64,000 nucleotides of DNA from CAUUJV01 sp963545565 (lineage in GTDB: Bacteria; Actinomycetota; Actinomycetes; Actinomycetales; Bifidobacteriaceae), in the NCBI GenBank assembly GCA_963545565.1, contig CAUUJV010000004.1, positions 55,383 to 119,382 of the forward strand, given 5' to 3'. Below are positions 44,840-52,956 of the stretch, in pieces (the first letter of the stretch is position 1; every line of letters begins with the position of its first letter). A program made the translations under genes and the position numbers. Under the pieces are notes generated by a model. The model did no database searches, had not been told where the DNA came from, and saw only the letters and a program-made list of their open reading frames with translations.

Positions 44840-45769
44840 ATGAAGCACTATCCGCATAATTCTGATCTTGAAGTTATTGATTTGAGTCAGGGGCCGTTTG
44901 CAGTGCAACGCATTACGTGGGATAAAAATGTGGATGCAAACGGCGTGATGCGTAATGTGCTCGATCGTTGGCACCCAGCCCTTGAAGTTGTGTACACGCT
45001 GATTGGCAATGCTGTGCACTATGTGGATGGTAAAACATATAGAGCACACCCTGGTTCTGTTCTTGTTATCAATTCAGGGAGTGTTCACAGAGTTATTTCA
45101 GATATTGCAGCGTATTCGAAATATCCTAAAGATACAACCGTTGCTGTTGTTTTCCACGTGGATATTAAATATTTAACGTGGCTGATTCCTAATTTTGAAG
45201 AGAAGTATTTTCAACCAACGTTAGCTAAAGATGATGTGCGTGAAGCTGTGGCGATGAGGAACATGGCTGAAATCAGCGATGATGTTGAACTGCATAAAGA
45301 CTACATACAGCTTAAATTATCAAGTTTTGCAAATAATCTGCTCTATACTCTATGCGTCAATAGGCTTGTTTCGCGCGCTGATGCAGTAACTGCAAAGCAC
45401 AGGAAAAATATGGATAGACTTCGAGAAATTTTGCAGTATATTAACGAGCATTATCAGGAGCGTATTAGTCAGCAGTCGGTGGCTGCCCATTTTTATTTCA
45501 CAAAAGAGTATTTCTCGCGCTTCTTCAAATTGAACACGGGAATGACTTTTGTTGAGTATCTTTCTCGCAGAAGACTGCAGGAAGCTACACGATTGCTTCA
45601 AGAGACGGATGATTCAATATCTTCAATAGCGCAAGAATGTGGATTTTCTGATTCGCGTGGTCTTATTAACACATTCCGTAAATTCTTTGAAATTACGCCA
45701 CTCCAATACCGTCTACAGTATAGAAAAGATGAGTCTAAAATCAATTCAGAAAATATAAAAGTGCAATAA
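44840..45769 (+). CDS. AraC-family regulator with cupin sensor domain
   Basis: 309 aa from ATG at 44840 behind GAGG. The N-terminal cupin part (about 10-110; HPALEVVYTLIG, HPGSVLVINSGSVHRV) should bind a small ligand, and the C-terminal double HTH is complete (SQQSVAAHFYFTKEYFSRFFK and SISSIAQECGFSDSRGLINTFRKFF). It lies directly upstream of, and in the same direction as, the permease-tannase-gallate decarboxylase genes, so it is the likely activator of that block, perhaps sensing a phenolic ester or gallate. That role is inferred from position only. Confidence 0.9.
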   Translation: MKHYPHNSDLEVIDLSQGPFAVQRITWDKNVDANGVMRNVLDRWHPALEVVYTLIGNAVHYVDGKTYRAHPGSVLVINSGSVHRVISDIAAYSKYPKDTTVAVVFHVDIKYLTWLIPNFEEKYFQPTLAKDDVREAVAMRNMAEISDDVELHKDYIQLKLSSFANNLLYTLCVNRLVSRADAVTAKHRKNMDRLREILQYINEHYQERISQQSVAAHFYFTKEYFSRFFKLNTGMTFVEYLSRRRLQEATRLLQETDDSISSIAQECGFSDSRGLINTFRKFFEITPLQYRLQYRKDESKINSENIKVQ

Positions 45770-45916
45770 AACGTAATTTTTCGGTTAATAGCCACTGCTG
45801 CTTTTTTGTTTTAATCTGCCTATTGTCAAAAATGTGCACGGAGTTGCTCCCGTGTTGAACGTTTTTCCTAACGGGTTACTCTTATGAGTTTTCAAGATAC
45901 GAGGAGGTAACTTGAG

Positions 45917-46669
45917 ATGGCATTAGAAGCGCAGGAAATGCAAAAGCTTCCTATGTGGAAGAAAATAGCTTACGGAAGTGGGGCTGCAGGAGGCAATGTA
46001 GTTAGCACCCTTCTTGCTCGTATGACGCGCGATTCAGAAGACCGCACTACCACTTCCACGGTATCTTCAATTTGCAATAATCTTGCAGGCTTAGTTATTG
46101 GCACTATGATCAGCTGGCTTGAATTGTGAATGTTGGCTGGGCTTGGACTGGCTTGATTCTTGGCGTTATTGCCTGCGTTTTGGTGCTTATTCCAGGCCTT
46201 ACTATCCAAGAGAAAATTGGCATGGAAGAACCTGCTGTAGCAGCAAAGAAGCCAGAAGCTTCATTCAAAGAACAGCTTCCGGCTGTTGTGAAGAATCGTT
46301 ATTTCTGGACTTGCTTGATTGTTGGCGCACTTGTGCTCTTCATGAACGCAAACGCAATCGCATCCATGGTTTATTACTGCAACGTTGTTCTTCAAGATCC
46401 TTCCTACATGACCATGCTGATGAGTATTGGGCAGTTCCCTGGCATTGTGGTTCTGCTCTTTATGCCATGGTTCTCTAAGCATTTCTCGAAGCGTGCTTTC
46501 ATGGCAACTGGTGCAGCATTCCTGATCGTCGGCTTTGCATTAGTTGGGCTTGCTGGAACAAGCAGCACAATGCTTCTTATTGGTACTATTTTTCCGTTCT
46601 ATTGGAACAGGCCCAATGTTTGCAGGCCTTTCACTAGGCGCTCCTGAAAAGGAGGCAGCAGCTATCTAA
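45917..46669 (+). pseudogene. GPH/MFS-type permease remnant, multiple lesions
   Basis: The start (LPMWKKIAYGSGAAGGNVVSTLLA) is that of glycoside-pentoside-hexuronide-type symporters, but the sequence then jumps to a loop far downstream (RMTRDSEDRTTTSTVSS), so several helices are deleted. It runs into a stop at 46129 and continues in another frame from about 46126 (NVGWAWTGLILGV) with five helices; a further shift at the T run near 46590 puts the end (FRSIGTGPMFAGLSLG...EKEAAAI) in a third frame to the stop at 46669. The intact gene probably imported the tannase substrate or gallate. No functional transporter can be made from it. Confidence 0.85.
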
Positions 46670-46834
46670 AACGAAGATAGTAAAAACTAATAGACCAACG
46701 AGACTAACAAAATTATCAATAAACCAATAAGACTAGGGCATTCCACAGAACGGAATGTACTAATACGAAAATGCGTGTGGCTGCTTTCTCCCTTGGTAGC
46801 CACACGATACATTGATATAGCGGAAAGGCACATA

Positions 46835-48277
46835 ATGAGCTTGACATTTGATCCAACAAAGTATGAAGTACACACTCTTGAGCTTGACGGAAAAACACTG
46901 GTATACCGTTCTTTTGAAGATATTTCTTATATAGAAAACCCTGTTATTGCTGATTTCCAGAAGCTAAACGTGTATGTTCCTGAAGCTTTCTATGCTGATG
47001 AATCTGATGTTCAAGGCAAAGGCATCGGTGTTGGTGCTTACACTATTTCTAATGCACCTATTTTTCTGCCAAACACAGTAGGCGGCTACATGCCTGGTCC
47101 GCGTGAACTTCCTGGAGTTAATCAGTTTATGGGTGGGCCAAACACTACATTTATGGCTTTGCTCCGTGGTTACGCAGTGGTTTCACCTGGCGTTCGTGGC
47201 CGTGGTCAAAAGAGTAGCGACGGCAAGAATTTGGGAGTTGCCCCGGCGGATATTTGTGATTTAAAGGCTGCCGTTCGTTTTATTCGTCACAATGCGAGCG
47301 TGATTCCTGGCGACACAGAGAAAATTATTTCTAATGGCACGAGTGCTGGCGGAGCAATGTCATCTCTGCAAGGTTCTACTGGAAATCACGCAGATTATGA
47401 ACCTTATTTGAAAGAAATGGGTGCTGCCGATGAGCGTGATGACGTATTCGCATCATCTTGCTACTGCCCAATTACTAATCTCGATCATGCAGATATGGCA
47501 TATGAGTGGGAATTTAACGGCATCAACGATTACCACCGCACTCGCATGATTCCTCCAACTGAAAAGGGAGGAAAACCAACATTTGAGCCAGTTGATGGAG
47601 AAATGACTGAAACTCAGTGCAAGCTGAGCGATGAACTCAAGCCGTTATTCCCCGAATATTTCAACTCTCTTGGGCTCACCGATGAAGATGGAACTCCTTT
47701 AACGCTCGATACTGACGGCAGCGGTAATTTTGTAGATTATATTCTTCGCAATGTGCTTGCATCTGCGCAGAAAGAGCTTGATAAGGGCACAGATTTAGCT
47801 GCAGATGAGAAAGTTACAGCGTGGCTCACTATTGAGGATGGCAAGGCAGTATCTGCGGATTGGAAAGGCTATGTTGCATTTCGTACTCGTATGAAGCAGA
47901 CTCCAGCCTTTGATTCCGTCACCTTAGGAACTCCAGAAACTGAGCTCTTTGGAACGGCTGATATTTTTGAGAAGCATTTTAGCGAGTTTAGTGCCGCACA
48001 CGATGAGGCTGGTGCGCAGCTTGCGGATTCGCATATCATCAAGATGATGAACCCAATGAACTATATTGACGATCCTCAGGCTACAAAGGCTCAGCATTTC
48101 CGCATTCGTCATGGAGCAGTTGATCGGGATACATCTTTGGCTATTTCGAATATGCTTGTGTTTAAGCTGAAGAACGCAGGAATAGATGCACAGCTCGCTC
48201 ACCCATGGGAGATTCCGCACGCAGGTGATTATGACTTAGATGAACTTTTTGCTTGGATTGATGAAATCTGTGCGTAA
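46835..48277 (+). CDS. tanB: Subtype-B tannase (tannin acyl hydrolase)
   Basis: 480 aa from ATG at 46835 (MSLTFDPTKY) after GGAAAGG; the frame upstream to 46775 is not needed. It hydrolyses galloyl esters to gallate. It matches the Lactobacillus plantarum-type tannase in length and motifs: nucleophile Ser170 in GTSAGGAMSSLQG, catalytic Asp in RIRHGAVDRDTSLA (near 430) and His in EIPHAGDYDLDELF (near 465). No signal peptide is seen, so it acts in the cytosol on imported esters. All three catalytic positions are intact, unlike the permease before it. The lpdC gene follows 54 nt downstream. Confidence 0.9.
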   Translation: MSLTFDPTKYEVHTLELDGKTLVYRSFEDISYIENPVIADFQKLNVYVPEAFYADESDVQGKGIGVGAYTISNAPIFLPNTVGGYMPGPRELPGVNQFMGGPNTTFMALLRGYAVVSPGVRGRGQKSSDGKNLGVAPADICDLKAAVRFIRHNASVIPGDTEKIISNGTSAGGAMSSLQGSTGNHADYEPYLKEMGAADERDDVFASSCYCPITNLDHADMAYEWEFNGINDYHRTRMIPPTEKGGKPTFEPVDGEMTETQCKLSDELKPLFPEYFNSLGLTDEDGTPLTLDTDGSGNFVDYILRNVLASAQKELDKGTDLAADEKVTAWLTIEDGKAVSADWKGYVAFRTRMKQTPAFDSVTLGTPETELFGTADIFEKHFSEFSAAHDEAGAQLADSHIIKMMNPMNYIDDPQATKAQHFRIRHGAVDRDTSLAISNMLVFKLKNAGIDAQLAHPWEIPHAGDYDLDELFAWIDEICA

Positions 48278-48331
48278 GCATATGAAGAGTACGTGCGTGA
48301 AAAGAATCTGTGCGCAAGAAAGGATCGCATA

Positions 48332-49573
48332 ATGGCAAATAATGTTGATAGTCTTCGTTCTGCCTTGGAACTATTGAAATCTATGCCTGGTCAGCTTATT
48401 GAAACTGATGTTGAGGTAGATCCTTCGGCAGAGCTTTCAGGAGTTTATCGCTATATCGGCGCTGGTGGTACTGTTGCCAGGCCGACTCAAGAAGGCCCTG
48501 CAATGATTTTCAACAATGTTAAAGGGCATCCTGGTTCTCGTGTCGCAATTGGTCTTATGGCTAGCCGCAGTCGAGTAGGAGCTTTGCTGGATTGCAATCC
48601 GCAAGATTTGGGTAAGAAGCTCTATCATTCTGTTGATAATCCCGTTGAACCTATTGTGATTGACGGGCCTGCTCCATGCCAAGAGGTTGTGTATAAAGCA
48701 GACGATCCTGATTTTGATTTAAATAAGCTTGTTCCAGCTATCGAAATCGGCTCTTGCTTTGAAGCCCCAACCACTCCAATGGGTTACGACGAGCTTGCAG
48801 TTGCGGGTGCGCTGCGAAATAAGCCGGTTGAACTTGTGCAGTGCTTGACTGTTAACCAGCGCGCGGTTGCAAATGCTGAGTATGTAATCGAGGGAGAAGT
48901 GATTCCTGGTGTGCGTGTTACGGAAGATCAGAACTCACACACCGGTTACGCAATGCCAGAATTCCCGGGTTACACTGGCCCAGCAAGTGATCAATGCTGG
49001 ATGATCAAGGTAAAAGCTGTTACAACTCGTAAGAATCCTATTATGCAAACCTGCATTGGGCCGTCTGAAGAGCATGTTTCTATGGCTGGCATTCCAACTG
49101 AAGCAAGTATTTACGGCATGATTGAGAAGGCTATGCCAGGCCGTTTACAGAATGTATACTGCGCAACTCCTGGCGGCGGTAAGTTTATGGCTGTACTTCA
49201 ATTCAAGAAGCTTTCTGCCTCTGACGAAGGCCGCCAACGTCAAGCTGCATTGCTTGCATTTAGTGCTTTTGCAGAGCTTAAACATATCTTTATCGTGGAT
49301 GAAGACGTAGATTGTTTCGACATGAAAGACGTTATTTGGGCAATGAATACGCGCTTCCAAGGCGACGCAGACATCGTGACGATCCCAGGTGTGCGTTGCC
49401 ATCCTCTCGACCCATCAAACGATCCGACATGCTCTCCTTCCATTCGAGATCATGGCATCGCGTGCAAAACTATTTTCGACTGCACAGTGCCATACGACCA
49501 GAAGTATCGCTTCCATCGTGCACGTTTTCTCGAAGTAGACCCAACTCACTGGGTGCCGGACTATAAGGCCTAA
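48332..49573 (+). CDS. lpdC: Gallate decarboxylase, UbiD family (LpdC)
   Basis: 413 aa from ATG at 48332 (MANNVDSLRS) with AAGAAAGG upstream. UbiD enzymes use prenylated FMN to decarboxylate aromatic acids; LpdC of L. plantarum turns gallate and protocatechuate into pyrogallol and catechol. UbiD-type segments seen include the N-terminal RYIGAGGTVARPTQEGPA, a MGYDELAVAGALRNKPVELVQC segment near 150, the IGPSEEHVSMAGIPTEASI block near 250 with conserved Glu residues, and HIFIVDEDVDCFDMKDVIWAM near 325. The operon order tannase-lpdC-lpdB-lpdD makes gallate the likely substrate. The gene has no lesion. Confidence 0.9.
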   Translation: MANNVDSLRSALELLKSMPGQLIETDVEVDPSAELSGVYRYIGAGGTVARPTQEGPAMIFNNVKGHPGSRVAIGLMASRSRVGALLDCNPQDLGKKLYHSVDNPVEPIVIDGPAPCQEVVYKADDPDFDLNKLVPAIEIGSCFEAPTTPMGYDELAVAGALRNKPVELVQCLTVNQRAVANAEYVIEGEVIPGVRVTEDQNSHTGYAMPEFPGYTGPASDQCWMIKVKAVTTRKNPIMQTCIGPSEEHVSMAGIPTEASIYGMIEKAMPGRLQNVYCATPGGGKFMAVLQFKKLSASDEGRQRQAALLAFSAFAELKHIFIVDEDVDCFDMKDVIWAMNTRFQGDADIVTIPGVRCHPLDPSNDPTCSPSIRDHGIACKTIFDCTVPYDQKYRFHRARFLEVDPTHWVPDYKA

Positions 49574-49592
49574 AGGATGGTGAAGATAAGTA

Positions 49593-50236
49593 ATGAATTC
49601 CACTCCCGATAATCTGCATCACGCTACTGCTTTCACTGCTTCAAAACGCTAGCAAAGCCGGAAAAGCGCATTGTCGTGGGAGCCACGGGCGCTAGTGGTT
49701 TGCCGCTTACCGTGGCTGTGCTGAAGATTATTCAGCAGGCAGAGGGCTTCGAATCTGTGCTCATTGTAAGCCGGAGTGCTGAAGTAACGCTACGACATGA
49801 AACGGGTTTGGGAGTGGATGATTTACGCTCGCTCGCAGACATCAATTTTGATCCGACTGAGATTGGTGCTGGCCCAGCAAGCGGCTCTTATAAGACTGAG
49901 GGAATGGTTGTGGTACCGTGCTCAATGAAAACTCTTGCAGGCATTCACAGTGGTTTCTCTGGTTCGCTCCTTCTGCGGGCAGCGGACGTGACTATGAAGG
50001 AACAGCGTCCGCTAATCTTGTGCACGCGTGAAAGCCCACTCAGCGCAATTCATCTACGTAATATGCAAGAGCTCTCCCTTGTGCCAGGAGTTCGCATTGT
50101 TCCACCAATGATGACTTTTTATGGCAATTGCTCCTCGGTTGAAGAGATGACCTATGGGGTTGCTGCTCGCCTGCTCATGCCATTCGGCATTGAAGCCCCA
50201 GGCTATAAGCGTTGGAATGGCTTAGAGAATGAGTGA
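49593..50236 (+). pseudogene. lpdB: Flavin prenyltransferase LpdB (UbiX family), frameshifted near the start
   Basis: ATG at 49593, with AAGGATGG upstream, reads 19 codons and stops at TAG 49650. The UbiX-like protein lies in another frame: KPEKRIVVGATGASG from about 49655 onward, then VVPCSMKTLAGIHSG and TMKEQRPLILCTRESPLS, to 50236. That frame has a stop at 49610 and no ATG, GTG or TTG before GTG 49676, which would begin inside the first beta strand and lose RIVV. A one-base loss between 49593 and 49655 explains this. LpdB makes the prenylated FMN that LpdC needs, so another UbiX elsewhere, or the GTG start, would have to supply activity. A sequencing error is the alternative. Confidence 0.8.
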
Positions 50237-50264
50237 GGATGAGTGAATAAGTGAGGAAGAAGCA

Positions 50265-50636
50265 GTGATTAAGCCGCAGAATTTTGATTTAAATCTTACT
50301 TTTTCTCAGTGCTCAGTTCGCCTTGAACCGCTCGGAAAAGACGTTCTTATTACGATTCGTGGGGGAGAGCGTCGCCACATCGGTTCCGTTGTGCTCTCAA
50401 TTCCTCGCCCCTCATTGAGAGGAGACGGGAGCACTAGTGCTACATCGTCAATTCTCAACGTTACCGGTCATAAAGATGAGTACATCTGCCGCCTACTTGC
50501 GGAAAACGTTGCGGCTTCACTTAATACAAATGTAGTTTGCATTGGTGGGTTTCACGTCGATAATATTTCTCAAAATCAGATTGATGAGCTTTTAACAGAG
50601 ATAAGAAAATTAGGCAATCACACTAAGCTTAAATAA
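50265..50636 (+). CDS. lpdD: LpdD-like protein (putative prFMN/decarboxylase accessory)
   Basis: 123 aa from GTG at 50265 after GAGGAAGAAG. It matches the small LpdD proteins encoded with LpdB and LpdC in gallate decarboxylase operons; a chaperone role for the prenylated-flavin cofactor or the decarboxylase has been proposed. Visible features are a beta-rich start (VRLEPLGKDVLITIRGGERRHIGSVVLS) and a C-terminal CIGGFHVDNIS segment. The spacer before it has a short repeat-like gagtgag/gatgagtga stretch. It is the last gene of the block, followed by a repeat and a bidirectional terminator. Confidence 0.75.
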   Translation: MIKPQNFDLNLTFSQCSVRLEPLGKDVLITIRGGERRHIGSVVLSIPRPSLRGDGSTSATSSILNVTGHKDEYICRLLAENVAASLNTNVVCIGGFHVDNISQNQIDELLTEIRKLGNHTKLK

Positions 50637-50773
50637 TCTTTATTTAAAGCATTTGGGAAAGTACTTTTCAAATACTCGCGGGTGAGCGATCACTTTGTTC
50701 GAAGTGGTGAACAAAGTGTTAGAGAAAACGATATTGTCTGGAATGATAAAGAACTTTTCCTTCCTAAAAACCG

Positions 50774-50807
50774 AGAATCCTAGAAAATCTAGAATCTTAG
50801 AAAATAA
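50774..50807. repeat. 17-bp tandem duplication downstream of lpdD
   Basis: AGAATCCTAGAAAATCT and AGAATCTTAGAAAATAA (14 of 17 identical) lie head to tail just before the terminator hairpin. The 298-nt gap between lpdD and the ABC gene otherwise holds only the terminator. Confidence 0.65.
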
Positions 50808-50814
50808 AATATAA

Positions 50815-50868
50815 AAAATTCCGCATAGGTTTGGACTGAATCCATTCCCGTGCGGAATTATTTTTTGC
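50815..50868. terminator. Bidirectional terminator between lpdD and the ABC exporter
   Basis: AATTCCGCA and TGCGGAATT form a 9-bp stem around a 24-nt loop, with A-rich sequence before and TATTTTTT after, so it can end transcription from both convergent operons. Confidence 0.8.
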
Positions 50869-50934
50869 AATTTTGCGATACTGAAACTTTACTTTAGTTC
50901 GTTTACTTCAGTTCGAATTTGCCTTAGCTTGAAT

Positions 50935-52956
50935 CTACTCCAATTCGAATGCGCCAGTGTAAAGCTGGTAGTACTGACCACGCTGTTCAATGAGCTGATC
51001 GTGAGTACCGCGCTCAATAATGCGGCCGTGATCCATCACCATGATGACATCAGAATTGCGCACGGTGGAGAGGCGGTGTGCAATAACGAAAACGGTGCGA
51101 CCTTCCATCAGCGCATCCATACCGGCTTGAACAATTTCCTCGGTTCGAGTGTCAATGGAGCTGGTCGCTTCGTCGAGAATCATCACTGGAGGGTCTGCCA
51201 CTGCTGCGCGCGCAATGGAGATGAGCTGGCGTTGGCCTTGGGAGAGCCCTGAGCCGTCGCCTGAGAGAATAGTGTTGTAGCCGTGAGGAAGCATGCGGAT
51301 AAAGCCGTCTGCATTCGCAAGTTTTGCAGCCTCAATGCATTCGTCATCTGTAGCATCCAACTTGCCATAACGAATATTGTCCATTACGGTTCCAGTGAAG
51401 AGATTTACATCTTGCAGCACGATGCCAAGAGAGCGGCGCAAATCGTTCTTATTGATATCAGCAACATTGATTCCGTCATAGAGAATCGAACCTGAAGAAA
51501 TATCATAGAAACGATTAATCAGATTAGTGATTGTGGTCTTACCTGCACCTGTTGCGCCCACAAGAGCAACCTTTTGGCCTGGCTTAGCATACAAGGTAAT
51601 GTCGTGCAGAATCTGATGGTCTGAGTTGTAGGAGAAGTCCACGTGGTTGAAGCGAATGTCACCACGAAGCTCGGTGTAAGCACTTGCTTCCTTCTTCGCA
51701 CGCTTGCCCGTGAGCTCGCTAATCGCATTCATTTGGCCAGAGCTGAGAGTCACAGACTCATTACGAGCCTTACTGATTTCAGCTACGTCCTGATGCACGT
51801 GCACGCCCTGAGGAATGCGCCATACCCAGTGGTCGGTGCGCTTAGAAGCTTCGGTGATTGTTCCGTCGTCATGAATACGAGCGTTGACCAGTTGAACCTT
51901 GCCATCGTCTTTTTCAACTTCTTCATTCAGAAGCTCAAAGATTCGAGAAGCACCAGCCAGAGCCATTAACACCATGTTGAACTGATTAGAAATTTGGCCA
52001 ATTGGGTTGATGTAGCTGCGGCTTAACGTCAGGAAGGAAACCAGAGTTCCCAAAGTGAGGGTTACTGCGCCAGTCAGCGCAAAGTTCGGGAATTCATTCA
52101 AGCTTGCGCCAGCGCCGAGAATAGCAATAATTACGTAAAGCAAATAACCCATATTGCCCACAACTGGCATGGTGATGTTACCAAAAGTATTTGCTTCAGC
52201 AGAAGCCTCATATAACGAGCTGTTCTTCTCGTCAAAAGCCTTCTGAGTGGCTTCTTCGTGGGTGAATACTTTGATGACTTTCTGGCCATTAATAGCCTCT
52301 TCAACGAAGCCATTCACTTCGCCGATTTCGCGCTGCTGAATCATGAAGAATTTACCAGAATGCGTTGTAATTGAGCGCATAATCCATAGCAAAAGCACGG
52401 TGTAAGCAAGCACAAACAAGGCCAGAGGAACACTGAGGAAAAGCATTGCGATGTAAGCAACTACCACGGTGACCAGTGAGGAGAACATTTGTGGGAGACT
52501 CTGTGAAATGGCTTGGCGCAAAGTATCCGTATCGTTGATGTAGTAGCTCATCACATCGCCATGCTGATGAGTATCAAAGTAACGAATTGGCAGAGCTTGC
52601 ATATGCTCAAACATTTCGTCACGAATAGTCTTCAACGTGCCCTGTTCAACAGTTACGAGAATGCGCTGATAAATCAGAGTTGAAATAACGCCCAGCGCAT
52701 AAATCACAGCCATGCCACCAAGAGCACTCAGCAGAGGAGCGAAGTCTGTGCTGCCCTGAGAAATCATAGGCAGAATGTAGCTATCGATAAGGGTTTGCAC
52801 AAAGAGAGCCATTCCAGCATTTGCTGCAGCGCCAATCAAAATGCATACAACAATAATGAACAGCTGAATCTTATAGTGGAAAATATATTTCAGCAGACGA
52901 GGCAAAGTGCCTGGACGAACAGAAGACTTGCGGTTAGGCTTACTCACTGATAGCAC
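50935..52956 (-). CDS. ABC exporter half-transporter, consensus ATPase subunit
   Basis: 673 aa: six helices (about 25-320), then a linker with an insert of about 70 residues, then the ATPase with Walker A GATGAGKTT near 475, a slightly changed signature LSQGQRQ, Walker B MILDEATSSID with the catalytic glutamate, and the switch His in IAHRLS. It overlaps its partner gene (52940) by 17 nt. Together they form a heterodimeric exporter of the EfrAB/LmrCD type, which expels drugs or lipids. This subunit carries the full catalytic glutamate; the partner does not. Confidence 0.94.
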   Translation of the reverse strand: MLSVSKPNRKSSVRPGTLPRLLKYIFHYKIQLFIIVVCILIGAAANAGMALFVQTLIDSYILPMISQGSTDFAPLLSALGGMAVIYALGVISTLIYQRILVTVEQGTLKTIRDEMFEHMQALPIRYFDTHQHGDVMSYYINDTDTLRQAISQSLPQMFSSLVTVVVAYIAMLFLSVPLALFVLAYTVLLLWIMRSITTHSGKFFMIQQREIGEVNGFVEEAINGQKVIKVFTHEEATQKAFDEKNSSLYEASAEANTFGNITMPVVGNMGYLLYVIIAILGAGASLNEFPNFALTGAVTLTLGTLVSFLTLSRSYINPIGQISNQFNMVLMALAGASRIFELLNEEVEKDDGKVQLVNARIHDDGTITEASKRTDHWVWRIPQGVHVHQDVAEISKARNESVTLSSGQMNAISELTGKRAKKEASAYTELRGDIRFNHVDFSYNSDHQILHDITLYAKPGQKVALVGATGAGKTTITNLINRFYDISSGSILYDGINVADINKNDLRRSLGIVLQDVNLFTGTVMDNIRYGKLDATDDECIEAAKLANADGFIRMLPHGYNTILSGDGSGLSQGQRQLISIARAAVADPPVMILDEATSSIDTRTEEIVQAGMDALMEGRTVFVIAHRLSTVRNSDVIMVMDHGRIIERGTHDQLIEQRGQYYQLYTGAFELE

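Noticed and set aside
49640..49660. Programmed -1 frameshift in lpdB
   Set aside because: There is a short A run and a nearby stop, but no X-XXY-YYZ heptamer in the zero frame and no clear downstream structure.
50640..50870. Minus-strand 76-codon frame downstream of lpdD
   Set aside because: It runs across the tandem repeat and terminator hairpin and has no ribosome binding site.
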